DNA from: Methanolinea sp.
GTDB lineage: Archaea; Halobacteriota; Methanomicrobia; Methanomicrobiales; Methanospirillaceae
Length of the DNA stretch: 64,000 nucleotides
Assembly: GCA_029907345.1 (NCBI GenBank)
Contig: JARYMB010000001.1
Span: 104,792 to 168,791 of the forward strand
Direction: 5' to 3'
In this document: one piece after another, positions 35,058 to 44,227 of the stretch
How positions within the stretch are numbered: position 1 is the first letter of the stretch
Layout: each line of letters starts with the position of its first letter
Notes under the pieces: model-generated
What the model was told of the DNA's origin: nothing
Databases searched by the model: none
Seen by the model: only the letters and a program-made list of their open reading frames with translations
Position numbers and translations under genes: made by a program

Positions 35058-36206
35058 ATGTACGCGGAACGCATGGGAAAACTCCCTCCCTACCTTTTCG
35101 CCCGTATCGATGAACTCAAAGCGAAAAAGATACGGGAAGGATGTGACGTGATTGATCTGGGAGTGGGTGATCCTGACCTTGCAACGCCCCCCCACGTGGT
35201 CGAGGAACTTTGCAGGGCGGCAAGGGACCCTGCAAATCACCACTATCCGTCGTACGCGGGGATGCCTGAGTTCCGGCAGGCGGTCGCCCGTTGGTATGGT
35301 GACCGTTTCGGTGTCACTCTCGATCCGGCAACAGAGGTCCTTGCACTGATGGGATCGAAGGATGGTATTGCCCACATCCCGGAAGCTTTCGTGGACCCCG
35401 GCAGCTACGTCCTTGTCCCAAGCCCGGGGTATCCCGTCTACCGGACTTCCACGCTCTTTGCAGAGGGCAGGGTCCACGAGATGCCGCTCCGCGCAGAAAA
35501 TGGCTTCATACCGGATCTCGATGCTATCCCCGGGGATATTGCGGATGCTGCGAGGATCATGTTCCTCAACTATCCCAACAACCCCACCGCGGCAGTCACA
35601 ATCCCCGGGTTCTTCGAGAGAGCTGTCGAATTTGCAAGGGAACACGACATCATCATCGTCCATGACAATGCCTACTCGGAGATCTCCTACGATGGATACC
35701 GTGCTCCCTCTTTCCTTGCAACAGAAGGCGCAATGGACGTGGCAATCGAGATGCATTCCCTCTCAAAAACCTTCAACATGACCGGCTGGCGGATTGGGAT
35801 GGCGGTCGGGAACAGGGAGATCCTTGCGGGACTGGGGCGGGTCAAGACAAATGTGGACTCCGGGGTCTTTGACGCGGTCCAGAGGGCAGCCATCGCGGCA
35901 CTCTCGGGCCCTTCGGACTGTGTTGCACAGGCCTGCAGCATCTACAGGGAACGCAGGGACACGCTCGTAAAGGGACTGCGGGCACTCGGGTTTTCCGTGG
36001 AACCACCCAAAGCGACCTTCTATGTCTGGATGCCCGTCGGTGACTGCATGGCATTTGCAACGCGGATGCTCGACGAGGCAGGGATAGTCGTCACTCCCGG
36101 AATAGGATTTGGATCAGGCGGGGACGGGTACGTCAGGTTTGCCCTCACGCGATCCACCGGACGCATCCGCGAAGCACTGGAGAGGATGGAGGATATGGGA
36201 TTATGA
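35058..36206 (+). CDS. dapL: LL-diaminopimelate aminotransferase (DapL-like class I/II aminotransferase)
   Basis: This 382-residue PLP enzyme has KLPPYLFARIDELKAKK, VIDLGVGDPDLATPP, ALMGSKDGIAHIPEAFVDPG, LNYPNNPTAAV, the PLP Asp strand IIVHDNAYSEISYDG and the lysine motif SLSKTFNMTGWRIG. These fit DapL, which makes LL-diaminopimelate in one step; aspartate transaminase is the alternative. The lysA gene follows with an ATGA overlap, supporting lysine synthesis. The start is ATG 35058, with CTTAATG about 27 bases upstream (leaderless); 38 upstream codons in frame are not used. Confidence 0.88.
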   Translation: MYAERMGKLPPYLFARIDELKAKKIREGCDVIDLGVGDPDLATPPHVVEELCRAARDPANHHYPSYAGMPEFRQAVARWYGDRFGVTLDPATEVLALMGSKDGIAHIPEAFVDPGSYVLVPSPGYPVYRTSTLFAEGRVHEMPLRAENGFIPDLDAIPGDIADAARIMFLNYPNNPTAAVTIPGFFERAVEFAREHDIIIVHDNAYSEISYDGYRAPSFLATEGAMDVAIEMHSLSKTFNMTGWRIGMAVGNREILAGLGRVKTNVDSGVFDAVQRAAIAALSGPSDCVAQACSIYRERRDTLVKGLRALGFSVEPPKATFYVWMPVGDCMAFATRMLDEAGIVVTPGIGFGSGGDGYVRFALTRSTGRIREALERMEDMGL

Positions 36207-37501
36207 ACCTGCCACCCCATCTCACGATCAGGGAAGGGCGGCTCGCAATCGGCGGGATTGACTGTGCAACACTTGCAAGCCGCTACGGGACACCCCTTTA
36301 CGTGACCGACCAGGACCGTATCGTCTCCCTTTTTCGATCTTTCCGGGGTGAACTTGCATCCCGTTACCCCCGGGTGAAAGTCCTGTATGCGGCCAAGGCT
36401 AACGGGAATCTCGCCATCCTGCGTGCACTCGCCCGCGAGGGTGCAGGTGCGGATGTCTTTTCCCCGGGGGAACTCAAGCTCGCCCTCTCGGCAGGCATGG
36501 CACCCGGTGACCTGCTCTTCAACGGGAGTTCGAAGAGCGGCGATGACCTTTCCCTTGCAGTCGAATCGGGTGTGACGGTCTCCGTTGACTCCCTTGACGA
36601 GCTCCACCAGCTTGACCGTATATCGGAAAAAAAGGGGAAGGAAACCCGGATCGCGTTCCGTGTCAACCCGGCCATCGATGTCCCGACGCACAGGAAGATT
36701 GCGACGGGGCTTGCGACGAGCAAGTTCGGCATCCCCCACGACAGGATCCGCGATGCTTACAGGGAAGCCCTGGACTGCAGGGGTGTAAAGCCCGTTGGTA
36801 TCCACTGCCATATCGGCTCTCAAATTCTTGCACTGGAGCCATTTGAACAGACTGCACGGGTTATGGCAGAGATCGTCCGCGACCTTGTCAGGATGGGGGT
36901 CACCATTGAGTTCATCGACCTCGGAGGGGGACTGGGTATTGCCTACCACCACCACGGGGAAGAGCAGGCCCCGACACCTGCTGACTATGCTTCTGCCATT
37001 GTCCCCCCGATACGGGACGTTTCCACTGAACTGGGCATTGATCCCGCGATCTGGGTCGAACCCGGGCGGTATCTCGTTGCAGATTCAACCATCCTCCTGG
37101 TAAGGGTCAACTCTGTCAAGAGGGCACACAAGAACTTCGTCAACGTCGATGCAGGTTTCAATCTCCTCATCAGGCCGGCCATGTATGATTCCTACCACGA
37201 GGTCGTGGTCACCGGCAGGGCAGACATGCCACCGTCCGAGACGTATACCGTCACGGGTCCCATCTGTGAGAGCGGGGACATCCTTGCCCCGGACCGCAGG
37301 CTTCCGACCATCGGGGCCGGTGACCTGCTTGCCATCCTGGACACCGGGGCATACGGGTTCTCCATGTCGTCCCAGTACAACTGTCGTCCCCGGTGTGCCG
37401 AAGTCCTCATACACGGGGGCGAAGCGGCGCTGATGCGGAGGGCAGAGACGATCGACGACCTGACGGCAACGATGCTGACGCCGCCGTGGCAGAAGGAATG
37501 A
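36203..37501 (+). CDS. lysA: Diaminopimelate decarboxylase
   Basis: This 432-residue fold-type III PLP enzyme converts meso-diaminopimelate to lysine. It has the PLP lysine in VLYAAKANGNLAIL, the FNGSSKSGDDLSLAV substrate loop, GIHCHIGSQI, LGGGLGI, WVEPGRYLVA and the catalytic Cys in GPICESGDIL. A C-terminal YGFSMSSQYN completes the site. It overlaps dapL by four bases. Length and motifs are standard. Confidence 0.95.
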   Translation: MNLPPHLTIREGRLAIGGIDCATLASRYGTPLYVTDQDRIVSLFRSFRGELASRYPRVKVLYAAKANGNLAILRALAREGAGADVFSPGELKLALSAGMAPGDLLFNGSSKSGDDLSLAVESGVTVSVDSLDELHQLDRISEKKGKETRIAFRVNPAIDVPTHRKIATGLATSKFGIPHDRIRDAYREALDCRGVKPVGIHCHIGSQILALEPFEQTARVMAEIVRDLVRMGVTIEFIDLGGGLGIAYHHHGEEQAPTPADYASAIVPPIRDVSTELGIDPAIWVEPGRYLVADSTILLVRVNSVKRAHKNFVNVDAGFNLLIRPAMYDSYHEVVVTGRADMPPSETYTVTGPICESGDILAPDRRLPTIGAGDLLAILDTGAYGFSMSSQYNCRPRCAEVLIHGGEAALMRRAETIDDLTATMLTPPWQKE

Positions 37502-37516
37502 GGTGAAAAGGATTTC

Positions 37517-38854
37517 GTGCAGTTCCACTATGCGCTCGTGGATGACCTGCTCTCCCGGGAAGAATTCGAGCGGAGGGTAGAGGAGAAGATGGAGGCATGC
37601 GGTGACCTTGTCGACGAGGTAACCGCTGCCATGATGGTCGTTCAGGACCTCGGCCGCCATCACGTCAAGATTGCGCGGTTGGGGGGAAAGCAGAGCCTTT
37701 TCTCCTTTTTCGGGAAGGTCATCGCCAGGAACCCGGTCCGGGAATTTGAACGACCGGACGGCGAGAAAGGGCTTGTCGCAAGCCTCATCCTCGGGGACGA
37801 GACCGGCCAGGTGCGGGCAATCCTCTGGGACGAGAAGGCGGCAGCAAGCCACGGTATCGAGATCGGCGACGTCCTCGAGGTCATCGGGAGGCATGCCGGC
37901 AGAAACCCGGGCGAGATAACCGTAATGGCGATGAGACCAGCCCCCGTCGAGATTTCGGGACCGTCCGAGGTAGCACCGTACCTCGCCCCGCCCAGAAGAA
38001 AGGACATCACCATCTGCATCCTCGCCATCGGCGAAGCCCGGAAGGTCGCCCGGAAAGACGGGAGCGAGGCAGAGATGGTGGAGATGGTGGTCAGTGACGG
38101 AAAATGTATCTCCCGCATGGTCTGCTGGGTGCCCGAACTCATGGGTGACATGGTGGAGGGAGCCTCCTTCAGGATCCGGGGTGCCCTGGAGAAATACCGG
38201 AAGAACGGGCCTGAATACAGTATCGACGAGAAGAGCACCGTTGAACCGGTAGGAGGGGAGATGGCTGCCTCTCCTGACCCCCTTGGCAGCATTGCGGGAA
38301 AGGAGACCTGTTCCGTGACCGGGACTGTCAGATCGTGCCCGCCGGCACGGTCTTTTGTAACCCGGGACGGCAGGACGTCATCTGTCCGCACAATTACCAT
38401 CACGGACGGGACAGTCGATGCACGGGTTGTTTTGTGGGGAGATCATGCAAAAATCCCCCTTCTCCCGGGAGAGCAGGTGACCCTCTACCTCTGTTCCGTC
38501 CGGCAGGCAAAGACGGGGGAATGGGAGGTCCATGCCGGCAGGGGAGGCCTGATCAGGGTGTCCATCCCTTCACCGGTGGCAGAAGAGGAGATATGCGGGG
38601 ATGTCATTGTTACGGGTGGTTCCACCTACCTCGACACCGGGTCCGACTGCTTCCTCGTCACCGGCAGGGATCTTCCCCATGGCCACGCGGTAAAGGCACG
38701 GATCCTCCGCATGGGAAAAAGGGTCAGCGTCCTTTCCTGGGACGAGCTTGTCCCGGACAGGGAAGGGCTGCTGAAGAGGTGCGAGAGGTTCATCGGCCCC
38801 GTCCCGGAGACTGACACTTTCACCCCGCACGGCTATGAAGATATATGCACGTGA
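37517..38854 (+). CDS. OB-fold single-stranded DNA-binding protein (RPA-like)
   Basis: This 445-residue protein carries several OB folds. One begins near LFSFFGKVIARNPVREFERPDGEKGLVASLILGDETGQVRAILWD, another near ITICILAIGEARKVARKDGSEAEMVEMVVSDG, and another near CSVTGTVRSCPPARSFVTRDG...ITDGTVDARVVLWGD. A weaker C-terminal one is also possible. No zinc finger is seen. It resembles euryarchaeal RPA large-subunit-like proteins. The start is GTG 37517 with GAGGTG upstream. It lies directly before radA, a natural partner in recombination. Confidence 0.88.
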   Translation: MQFHYALVDDLLSREEFERRVEEKMEACGDLVDEVTAAMMVVQDLGRHHVKIARLGGKQSLFSFFGKVIARNPVREFERPDGEKGLVASLILGDETGQVRAILWDEKAAASHGIEIGDVLEVIGRHAGRNPGEITVMAMRPAPVEISGPSEVAPYLAPPRRKDITICILAIGEARKVARKDGSEAEMVEMVVSDGKCISRMVCWVPELMGDMVEGASFRIRGALEKYRKNGPEYSIDEKSTVEPVGGEMAASPDPLGSIAGKETCSVTGTVRSCPPARSFVTRDGRTSSVRTITITDGTVDARVVLWGDHAKIPLLPGEQVTLYLCSVRQAKTGEWEVHAGRGGLIRVSIPSPVAEEEICGDVIVTGGSTYLDTGSDCFLVTGRDLPHGHAVKARILRMGKRVSVLSWDELVPDREGLLKRCERFIGPVPETDTFTPHGYEDICT

Positions 38855-38888
38855 GTGAAATCCTCTCTCCATAAAAGGTGAATGACCG

Positions 38889-39860
38889 ATGAGTTCCGGA
38901 TCCCTTGAAATTGAAGACCTCCCCGGCGTGGGACCCAGTACCGCCGAGAAACTGCGTGAAGCAGGATTCCTCACCGTGGAGAGCATCGCTACGGCATCGC
39001 CCCAGGAACTTGCCGAGACTGCCGAGATAGGTGAATCCACGGCCAAAAAGATGATCAAGGCAGCCAGGGAAATGGTTGACCTCGGCGGGTTCCGGACGGG
39101 GAAAGATGTCTTCGAACAGAGGAAAGAGGTAAGGAAACTGAAAATGCGCGTTCCCGAGCTCGATGCACTTCTCGGCGGAGGGCTCGAGACCCAGGCAATA
39201 ACCGAGCTGTACGGTGAGTTCGGTTCCGGGAAGAGCCAGGTGGCGCACCAGGCTGCAGTCAACGTCCAGCTCCCCGAGGACGAGGGGGGTCTCATGGGAT
39301 CTGCGATCTTCATCGACACCGAGAACACCTTCCGCCCGGAGCGTATCGAGCAGATGGTCCTTGGTCTTGGTCTCGACGCCGATCCCGAAGAGTTCCTGGA
39401 GAACATCCATGTCGCCCGGGCGCACACTTCCGATCACCAGATGCTCATGATGGACAGCGCCCGGGAAAAGGCACAGGAACTCAAGGATTCTGAAAGGCCG
39501 GTCAGGCTGATCATCATCGACTCCCTCACGGCCCATTTCAGGGCCGAGTATGCAGGACGCGGTACCCTTGCCGCACGCCAGCAGAAACTCAACCGCCACC
39601 TCCATGATCTCTTTAAGATCGTAGACGAGCACAACGCTGTGGGGCTGGTGACAAACCAGGTCCTCTCGAACCCCGCGGTCTTCTTCGGCGATCCGACGAA
39701 ACCCATCGGAGGTAACATCGTGGGCCACACGGCCACGTTCCGGATATACCTGCGCAAGAGCAAGGGCGGGAAGCGTATCGCCCGCCTCGTCGACAGTCCC
39801 AACCTCCCCGAGGGAGAGGCTGCGTTCATGGTCGAAGAATCGGGCCTCAAAGAGGCCTGA
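38889..39860 (+). CDS. radA: DNA repair and recombination protein RadA
   Basis: This 323-residue archaeal RecA/Rad51 recombinase has an N-terminal helix-hairpin-helix domain ([20 protein letters not shown]), then Walker [30 protein letters not shown], Walker [16 protein letters not shown], and the L2 loop region ([27 protein letters not shown]). AGGTGA lies ahead of the ATG. Length is standard and no intein is present. It forms filaments on single-stranded DNA, in competition with the RPA-like protein encoded next to it. Confidence 0.97.
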   Translation: MSSGSLEIEDLPGVGPSTAEKLREAGFLTVESIATASPQELAETAEIGESTAKKMIKAAREMVDLGGFRTGKDVFEQRKEVRKLKMRVPELDALLGGGLETQAITELYGEFGSGKSQVAHQAAVNVQLPEDEGGLMGSAIFIDTENTFRPERIEQMVLGLGLDADPEEFLENIHVARAHTSDHQMLMMDSAREKAQELKDSERPVRLIIIDSLTAHFRAEYAGRGTLAARQQKLNRHLHDLFKIVDEHNAVGLVTNQVLSNPAVFFGDPTKPIGGNIVGHTATFRIYLRKSKGGKRIARLVDSPNLPEGEAAFMVEESGLKEA

Positions 39861-39880
39861 TCGCCCTATTTTTCAGGCAT

Positions 39881-39900
39881 CCCCGCACATTCCGGCGGGG
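39881..39900 (+). terminator. Possible transcription end after radA
   Basis: A T-rich stretch (CTATTTTTC, 39866-39874) follows the radA stop by a few bases. After it comes a hairpin CCCCGC-ACATTCCG-GCGGGG at 39881-39900. The T-run alone may be enough for archaeal termination. Confidence 0.35.
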
Positions 39901-40014
39901 GCAATTCCAGGCCCGCCCGAATGCCCGGTTAGTGTCCGTGCAGATACCGCCTTTTTCTCCCGGGCAAAAGGCATAATGATCCAGGGGGAGTACCTTCTTG
40001 CAGGTGTGGCATTC

Positions 40015-40728
40015 ATGACCGGTCCGCGTCGGTTGAGGGGACTTATCACCGATATCGACGGGACAATCACCGATGACCGGCGCCGGGTTCACACCGGGGC
40101 AATCGGGTCAATGCGCACTCTCGTTGATGCAGGTGTCTGCGTCGTGCTCGCGAGCGGGAATACAGCGTGTTTCATGGACGCGTTCTCCAAGATGACAGGA
40201 ACGGGTGGTCTCTACATCGGCGAGAACGGGGGAATAATCAGGCCCGGGTGGAACCATGGTCTTTGCGCGCTTGCCGATGGAACGGCACCCCGTGTCGCGC
40301 TCTGGGACCTGGTCTCCGCCTGCAGGAAAAGGGGTATCGGGATCGAACACTACAGTCTCCCCTACAGGTTCGTGGATGTTGCATTTGCCCGGACGCTCCC
40401 TGTCTCCCTCGTGGAGGAGATCCTCCGCGACCATCCCGTCGTGGTCCTTGATACGGGTTTTGCTATCCATATCCACCCCCCGGGCGTGAGTAAGGGTGCT
40501 GCGTTTACAAAGCTGGCAGGATTGCTGGGCATGGAGACCCGGGATTTCCTTGCAATCGGTGATGGACAGAACGATATCGACATGCTTGAGCGGGCGGGGG
40601 CAGGAATCGCTGTTGCAAATGCCCACCCAAAATTAAAAGAACATGCCGACGAAGTGACGGAAAAGGAATACGGGGATGGTTTTGTGGAGGCCCTGGACCG
40701 GTATTTTTCTCATTTCCTCGACAGGTAG
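40015..40728 (+). CDS. Phosphoglycolate phosphatase (archaeal HAD type)
   Basis: This 237-residue HAD phosphatase has motif I LITDIDGTITDDRR, motif II VLASGNTACFM, motif III lysine in VSKGAAFTKLAGLLG and motif IV IGDGQNDIDML, with a type IIB cap between. This matches archaeal phosphoglycolate phosphatase/SPP-like enzymes. The start is ATG 40015 with AGGTG upstream; in-frame 39976 gives an unlikely extension. A TATA-like CATAATGA at about 39970 fits a leader of roughly 15 bases. The end overlaps the convergent PRC-barrel gene by 19 bases. Confidence 0.9.
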   Translation: MTGPRRLRGLITDIDGTITDDRRRVHTGAIGSMRTLVDAGVCVVLASGNTACFMDAFSKMTGTGGLYIGENGGIIRPGWNHGLCALADGTAPRVALWDLVSACRKRGIGIEHYSLPYRFVDVAFARTLPVSLVEEILRDHPVVVLDTGFAIHIHPPGVSKGAAFTKLAGLLGMETRDFLAIGDGQNDIDMLERAGAGIAVANAHPKLKEHADEVTEKEYGDGFVEALDRYFSHFLDR

Positions 40729-40961
40729 CGATCGACAACGATATAATCCTTGATGTCCTTGACGGCCTCGAAAGGTATGTAGAGGCGGTCACCCTCGGTA
40801 CGGTACCCGCTCGTGTCAAAGGACGCATCCGGGTAGATGACAAGGTCGACCACCTGTCCTGTCTCGAAGTCCACAACAAGGTTCTTCAGTGTGCCAATGA
40901 CTTTTCCCTCGTTGGTCACGATCTTTTTCTTGGAAAGGCTCCGGGCCAGAACTCTCGACAT
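40710..40961 (-). CDS. PRC-barrel domain protein
   Basis: This 83-residue single-domain protein has ARSLSKKKIVTNEGKVIGTLKNLVVDFETGQVVDLVI, SGYRTEGDRLYIPFEAVKDIKDYIVV, the usual PRC-barrel beta pattern. The start at ATG 40961 is set by the TATA box: it lies exactly 24 bases beyond the end of TTTATATA, so the message is leaderless. The ATG at 40985 is in the TATA box itself. Small PRC-barrel proteins are common in euryarchaea, and a link to RNA or cell-division factors is only speculation. Confidence 0.88.
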   Translation of the reverse strand: MSRVLARSLSKKKIVTNEGKVIGTLKNLVVDFETGQVVDLVIYPDASFDTSGYRTEGDRLYIPFEAVKDIKDYIVVDRYLSRK

Positions 40962-40984
40962 AAAAGAGGGTGTAGCCCTATTCA

Positions 40985-40992
40985 TATATAAA
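40985..40992 (-). promoter_or_regulatory. TATA box of the PRC-barrel gene
   Basis: TTTATATA on the minus strand, a near-perfect archaeal TATA box, ends 24 bases before the chosen ATG at 40961. This decides the start against an upstream ATG that overlaps the box. Confidence 0.7.
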
Positions 40993-41083
40993 CCTGTTTA
41001 AAAACCCCGGATTGAGACAGGGAAACATCCTGCGAGGCAAAAAACAAGGCCACCGGCCACCGGGTTTCTGGTCCTGCATACCC

Positions 41084-41962
41084 TCACAGAGAGGGGAATA
41101 CCTTGATAATATCAGACTGGGTGAGTATCCCGACGGGTTTTTGCCCTTCCATCACGATCAGCCTGCCGATGTCCCTCTCCTTGAAGCTCCGGATGACCTC
41201 GAAGAGCTGGACCGTGGAGGGTGCTTTCACCACATCGGTTGTCATGACACTGGACACGGGCGTCGTCATGGGAACGCCGAGCTCGATTGCACGGGCAACA
41301 TCGCTCATGGTCACGATCCCGTAGAGGGTATCATCCTCGATCACTGGGGCTCCGCGGATGCGATGGGCATTGAAAACGTGGAGGGCATCGCCCAGTGCAT
41401 CTGTTCTCTTCAACGAGATCAGCGGGCTGCTCATGTAATACCTGATGGGTTTCTTGGGCAGGGAGATCATCTCGTAGATGGACACGAGGAGCGTCTGGGA
41501 GACCTCGTCCCTGCCATAAACCTCCCCCCTGATCAGGAGCTTGTTGACGGGTGTCGGCCCGATCGTGATCTGGTCCCCGATCTCAAAAGCCTTGACGGAA
41601 CCCCGTATGGTGGCGTTTGCCCGGCAGATATCGGGGTGACAGAGCGTGGTGAATGCGATCTCCACGACTTTGACACCCGGTACATCCTCGCCGTTGCGGG
41701 ATATCCGGACGTCGTATTCTTTCTCGGAAATGTCAAGGTTCAATGCCCTGTATGCCTGTGCAGTGGGGTTATACCCGCCTCTCGGACCAGGTATCCCGTC
41801 AACCAGTCCAATCGCTTTGAGGGCCTGCATCTGGTTCCGGACAGTCCCCGGGTTCCTGCGAATCACTTCTGCAATCTCTTCTCCCTTAACGGGATGAGAA
41901 TGCTTGTGATAGAGCGAAATGAGTGTGATTAAAATGTCTTTTTGGATCAGGGACAAATCCAT
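41084..41962 (-). CDS. HTH regulator with paired CBS domains
   Basis: The protein has 292 residues. Residues 1-65 form a winged helix (LIQKDILITLISLYHKH, EEIAEVIRRNPGTVRNQMQALKAIGLV, GPRGGYNPT). Residues about 75-165 form a beta-rich middle domain (VKVVEIAFTTLCHPDICRANATIRG). The C-terminus has two CBS motifs (ISLKRTDALGDALHVFNAHRIRGAPVIEDD and VQLFEVIRSFKERDIGRLIVME). CBS pairs usually bind adenosyl nucleotides, so this may be an energy- or SAM-sensing regulator. The ATG lies 24 bases after the TATA box at 41986-41993. The targets are unknown; the adjacent GTPase shares its promoter. Confidence 0.87.
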   Translation of the reverse strand: MDLSLIQKDILITLISLYHKHSHPVKGEEIAEVIRRNPGTVRNQMQALKAIGLVDGIPGPRGGYNPTAQAYRALNLDISEKEYDVRISRNGEDVPGVKVVEIAFTTLCHPDICRANATIRGSVKAFEIGDQITIGPTPVNKLLIRGEVYGRDEVSQTLLVSIYEMISLPKKPIRYYMSSPLISLKRTDALGDALHVFNAHRIRGAPVIEDDTLYGIVTMSDVARAIELGVPMTTPVSSVMTTDVVKAPSTVQLFEVIRSFKERDIGRLIVMEGQKPVGILTQSDIIKVFPSL

Positions 41963-41985
41963 AATGGTTTATCATCTGCATGGGC

Positions 41986-41993
41986 ATATATAG
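41986..41993. promoter_or_regulatory. Central TATA box between the HTH-CBS gene and the GTPase gene
   Basis: CTATATAT on the minus strand ends exactly 24 bases before the CBS-gene ATG (41962), predicting a leaderless message. The sequence is nearly symmetrical, so it could also be read toward the GTPase at 42010. A second plus-strand box, TTTATCAT at 41968-41975, fits the GTPase better. Confidence 0.6.
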
Positions 41994-42009
41994 GTTAGGT
42001 AGAGCCAAA

Positions 42010-42966
42010 GTGGAATTCGAGAGCATTCCCACGGTGCCCACCGCCGACGAGATACTCGACAGGAGCTTCCGCCGGGCTGCATCCCGGATGAAGCTCAAGA
42101 AGAACAAGGACAGAGCAAACGAGGAGTTTGTCCGGGCTGTCTCCCAGGCCATCCATGACCGCCTCGTCAGGGTCATGCAGTCATTCCCTGACTTGGATTC
42201 CGTCCCCGCATTTTACAGGGACATCGTCGATATCATGTGGGGTATCGGGAAGGTCAGGAAAGCCCTCGGATCCGTCGGATGGGCAGCCCGGTGGGCACGG
42301 ACGCACGGTCCGGGCCTTGCATACCAGACGAGAAAATCCGAGTTCCCGGCACGAATCCGGAAGAGGGCAGTGGCAAGGCTTGCATCGGTGGTCCACCAGG
42401 TGGAAGATGACCTTGTCTTCCTCAACGAAGTGAGGAACATCCTGCGGGCACTTCCCCATGTGAGCGACGAGTTCACCGTCGTTGTGGCAGGATACCCGAA
42501 CGTGGGGAAATCATCATTCATCCGTCTCGTCTCATCGGCAACACCGGAAGTTGCTGCATATCCCTTCACGACCAGGGGCATCATCGTCGGGCACCGCCAG
42601 ATCAACCGGGAACGTGTCCAGTTCATCGATACTCCCGGGGTACTCGATCGCCCTGCGGAAGAACGGAGCGCGATCGAACGGCAGGCCCTGACAGCGATGG
42701 TCAACCTCGCCTCCGTCATCCTCGTCATCCTCGACGCCAGCGAACAATGCGGGTATCCACTCGAGGACCAGTTCAGGCTCCTCCACGAGATAGAGGAGAT
42801 GGTCTCCGTCCCGGTTGTCCCGGTTGTTAACAAGGCGGATATCGCGTATTTCGACGGCTATATCAACATGTCAACAGAGACCGGGGAGGGTGTCACGGAG
42901 GTGCTTGAACACCTCCTCGCATTCCGGAAAAGGTCACACGAGAAGGGATGCGAGGTACCCGAGTAG
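42010..42966 (+). CDS. NOG1-like Obg-family GTPase
   Basis: This 318-residue GTPase has the NOG1-type N-terminal helical domain (IPTVPTADEILDRSFRRAA, FPDLDSVPAFYRDIVDIMWG). The G domain follows: G1 AGYPNVGKSSFI, G2 PFTTRGI, G3 DTPGVLDRP and G4 NKAD. Such proteins act in large-subunit ribosome assembly; the archaeal form lacks the long eukaryotic tail. GTG 42010 matches the family N-terminus and follows AGGTAG; the frame is open to ATG 41980, but that would start upstream of or within the promoter. Confidence 0.88.
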   Translation: MEFESIPTVPTADEILDRSFRRAASRMKLKKNKDRANEEFVRAVSQAIHDRLVRVMQSFPDLDSVPAFYRDIVDIMWGIGKVRKALGSVGWAARWARTHGPGLAYQTRKSEFPARIRKRAVARLASVVHQVEDDLVFLNEVRNILRALPHVSDEFTVVVAGYPNVGKSSFIRLVSSATPEVAAYPFTTRGIIVGHRQINRERVQFIDTPGVLDRPAEERSAIERQALTAMVNLASVILVILDASEQCGYPLEDQFRLLHEIEEMVSVPVVPVVNKADIAYFDGYINMSTETGEGVTEVLEHLLAFRKRSHEKGCEVPE

Positions 42967-43824
42967 GAACCCTGCCAGTGCGCCGCCGTTGATGGGCGGG
43001 AGACCTGCCTGCGGGCGACCCCTTTTCACGAAGACGAGGAGGAGGCACAGCCCGGCGACCGAGCCTGCCATCGCACCCAGGGCCGGGATGGTGACCGGAC
43101 CGATCCTTGCCGCCGTTGCGAGGAAGACGTTTGCCGAGACGACGAGAATGGATGGCATGATCATGTCACCCATCCCGATGATGAATGCCCCCCTCTCTCC
43201 TTCTCCAATGGGCCCGATCCCCTCCTTCCGGTAACTGTAACCCTTTTTCCTGGGAATAACAAAGAGGATCGGGCTTTTCGTCTCCAGGACTCCTTCGGCA
43301 AGGGAGATCATGTGCTTCGTCTTGTAAACCGAGACGGCATCGTATACCGCGAGGATGACGAGGAGGATGACAACAGGGATGATCTCGAGAGATATCCCGA
43401 ATATGGATGCCGCACCTGAAGCAATGAGGATCCCGAGGCAATCGATGACATACCATTCGGGATACAGGTAGAGAACTACCGTCGCAACCCCTGAAAGGAG
43501 GAGACTACCCCCGAGAACGAGGAGGGCATCCGGGAATACGAGTGCGAGGACTGCCCCGAAGATGTAGACAAACGTGAAGAATATGGAAATTCCGATTATT
43601 CCACCGATGATCCTCCGGAATCCGAACCTGATGAGGAACAGGAGGAATCCCGTAAAGACCAGGAGTATGAAGATGAAGATGAAGGGATTGGCAACCGAGG
43701 ACGGATCTTCGAATGCCGCGAGTCCCGCCTCCTGGAGGGGAAGCGAGAGGAGCAGCGCCCCTATCTCGATGATTACCAGCATCACGGGCATCACGGCGAG
43801 GGGAAGTACGTCTTTCACGGTCAT
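42934..43824 (-). CDS. Presenilin-type intramembrane aspartyl protease (PSH)
   Basis: This 296-residue membrane protein has about nine hydrophobic segments. The catalytic pair is clear: YD at 161-162 (ILAVYDAVSVYKTKHM) and GxGD at 217-220 (IIGMGDMIMPS). Presenilins have a PAL motif before the last helix; here the matching place reads GLPPINGG. A polar loop of about 50 residues (VIPRKKGYSYRKEG...) lies between the catalytic helices. The start is ATG 43824 with CGGAG upstream. It is related to archaeal presenilin homologues and would cut membrane-spanning peptides. The 3' end overlaps the GTPase gene by 33 bases. Confidence 0.88.
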   Translation of the reverse strand: MTVKDVLPLAVMPVMLVIIEIGALLLSLPLQEAGLAAFEDPSSVANPFIFIFILLVFTGFLLFLIRFGFRRIIGGIIGISIFFTFVYIFGAVLALVFPDALLVLGGSLLLSGVATVVLYLYPEWYVIDCLGILIASGAASIFGISLEIIPVVILLVILAVYDAVSVYKTKHMISLAEGVLETKSPILFVIPRKKGYSYRKEGIGPIGEGERGAFIIGMGDMIMPSILVVSANVFLATAARIGPVTIPALGAMAGSVAGLCLLLVFVKRGRPQAGLPPINGGALAGFLLGYLASLLV

Positions 43825-43881
43825 TGACGGTCTCCGGAAATCCGGGTTAGTTTTAAGCATGGTCGTTTTCCATGTAACTCT

Positions 43882-44196
43882 ATGGACACGCAGGAATACG
43901 TCGTCGATGCTCTCCTCCTTGTCGTGCTCGTGATCTCCACCCTGATCCTGGTATTCAGTCTGAATTTTGACCTTATCAAATCGCTTGCTGCAGCCCTGAT
44001 GATGATATCGCTGGGAGGCCTGATCTTCCTCGTGCATTGGAAGGTCAGGCGGATCGAGAAAGCCCTTTCCCAGAGGGAGCGCATGATCCGGATGAACATG
44101 GAGGAGATTGCCACCATGATGTCACAGAAATACGAGAACCACGTCTCCCACATCGATGCCATTATAGAAGAAATCACGAAGAGGGTATACAGGTAA
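43882..44196 (+). CDS. Membrane protein with two helices and a coiled-coil-like tail
   Basis: This 104-residue protein has helix 1 (YVVDALLLVVLVISTLILVF), helix 2 (SLAAALMMISLGGLIFLVHW) and then a charged, probably helical cytoplasmic tail (KVRRIEKALSQRERMIRMNMEEIATMM ... IDAIIEEITKRVYR). No family is recognised. It diverges from the presenilin-like gene with only 57 bases between the starts and is followed by FEN-1 32 bases on, so it may share a promoter region with the protease. Codon use looks like a real gene. Confidence 0.7.
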   Translation: MDTQEYVVDALLLVVLVISTLILVFSLNFDLIKSLAAALMMISLGGLIFLVHWKVRRIEKALSQRERMIRMNMEEIATMMSQKYENHVSHIDAIIEEITKRVYR

Positions 44197-44227
44197 ATTC
44201 TGGTCGGGTTCGATTCGGGAGAGTTAC

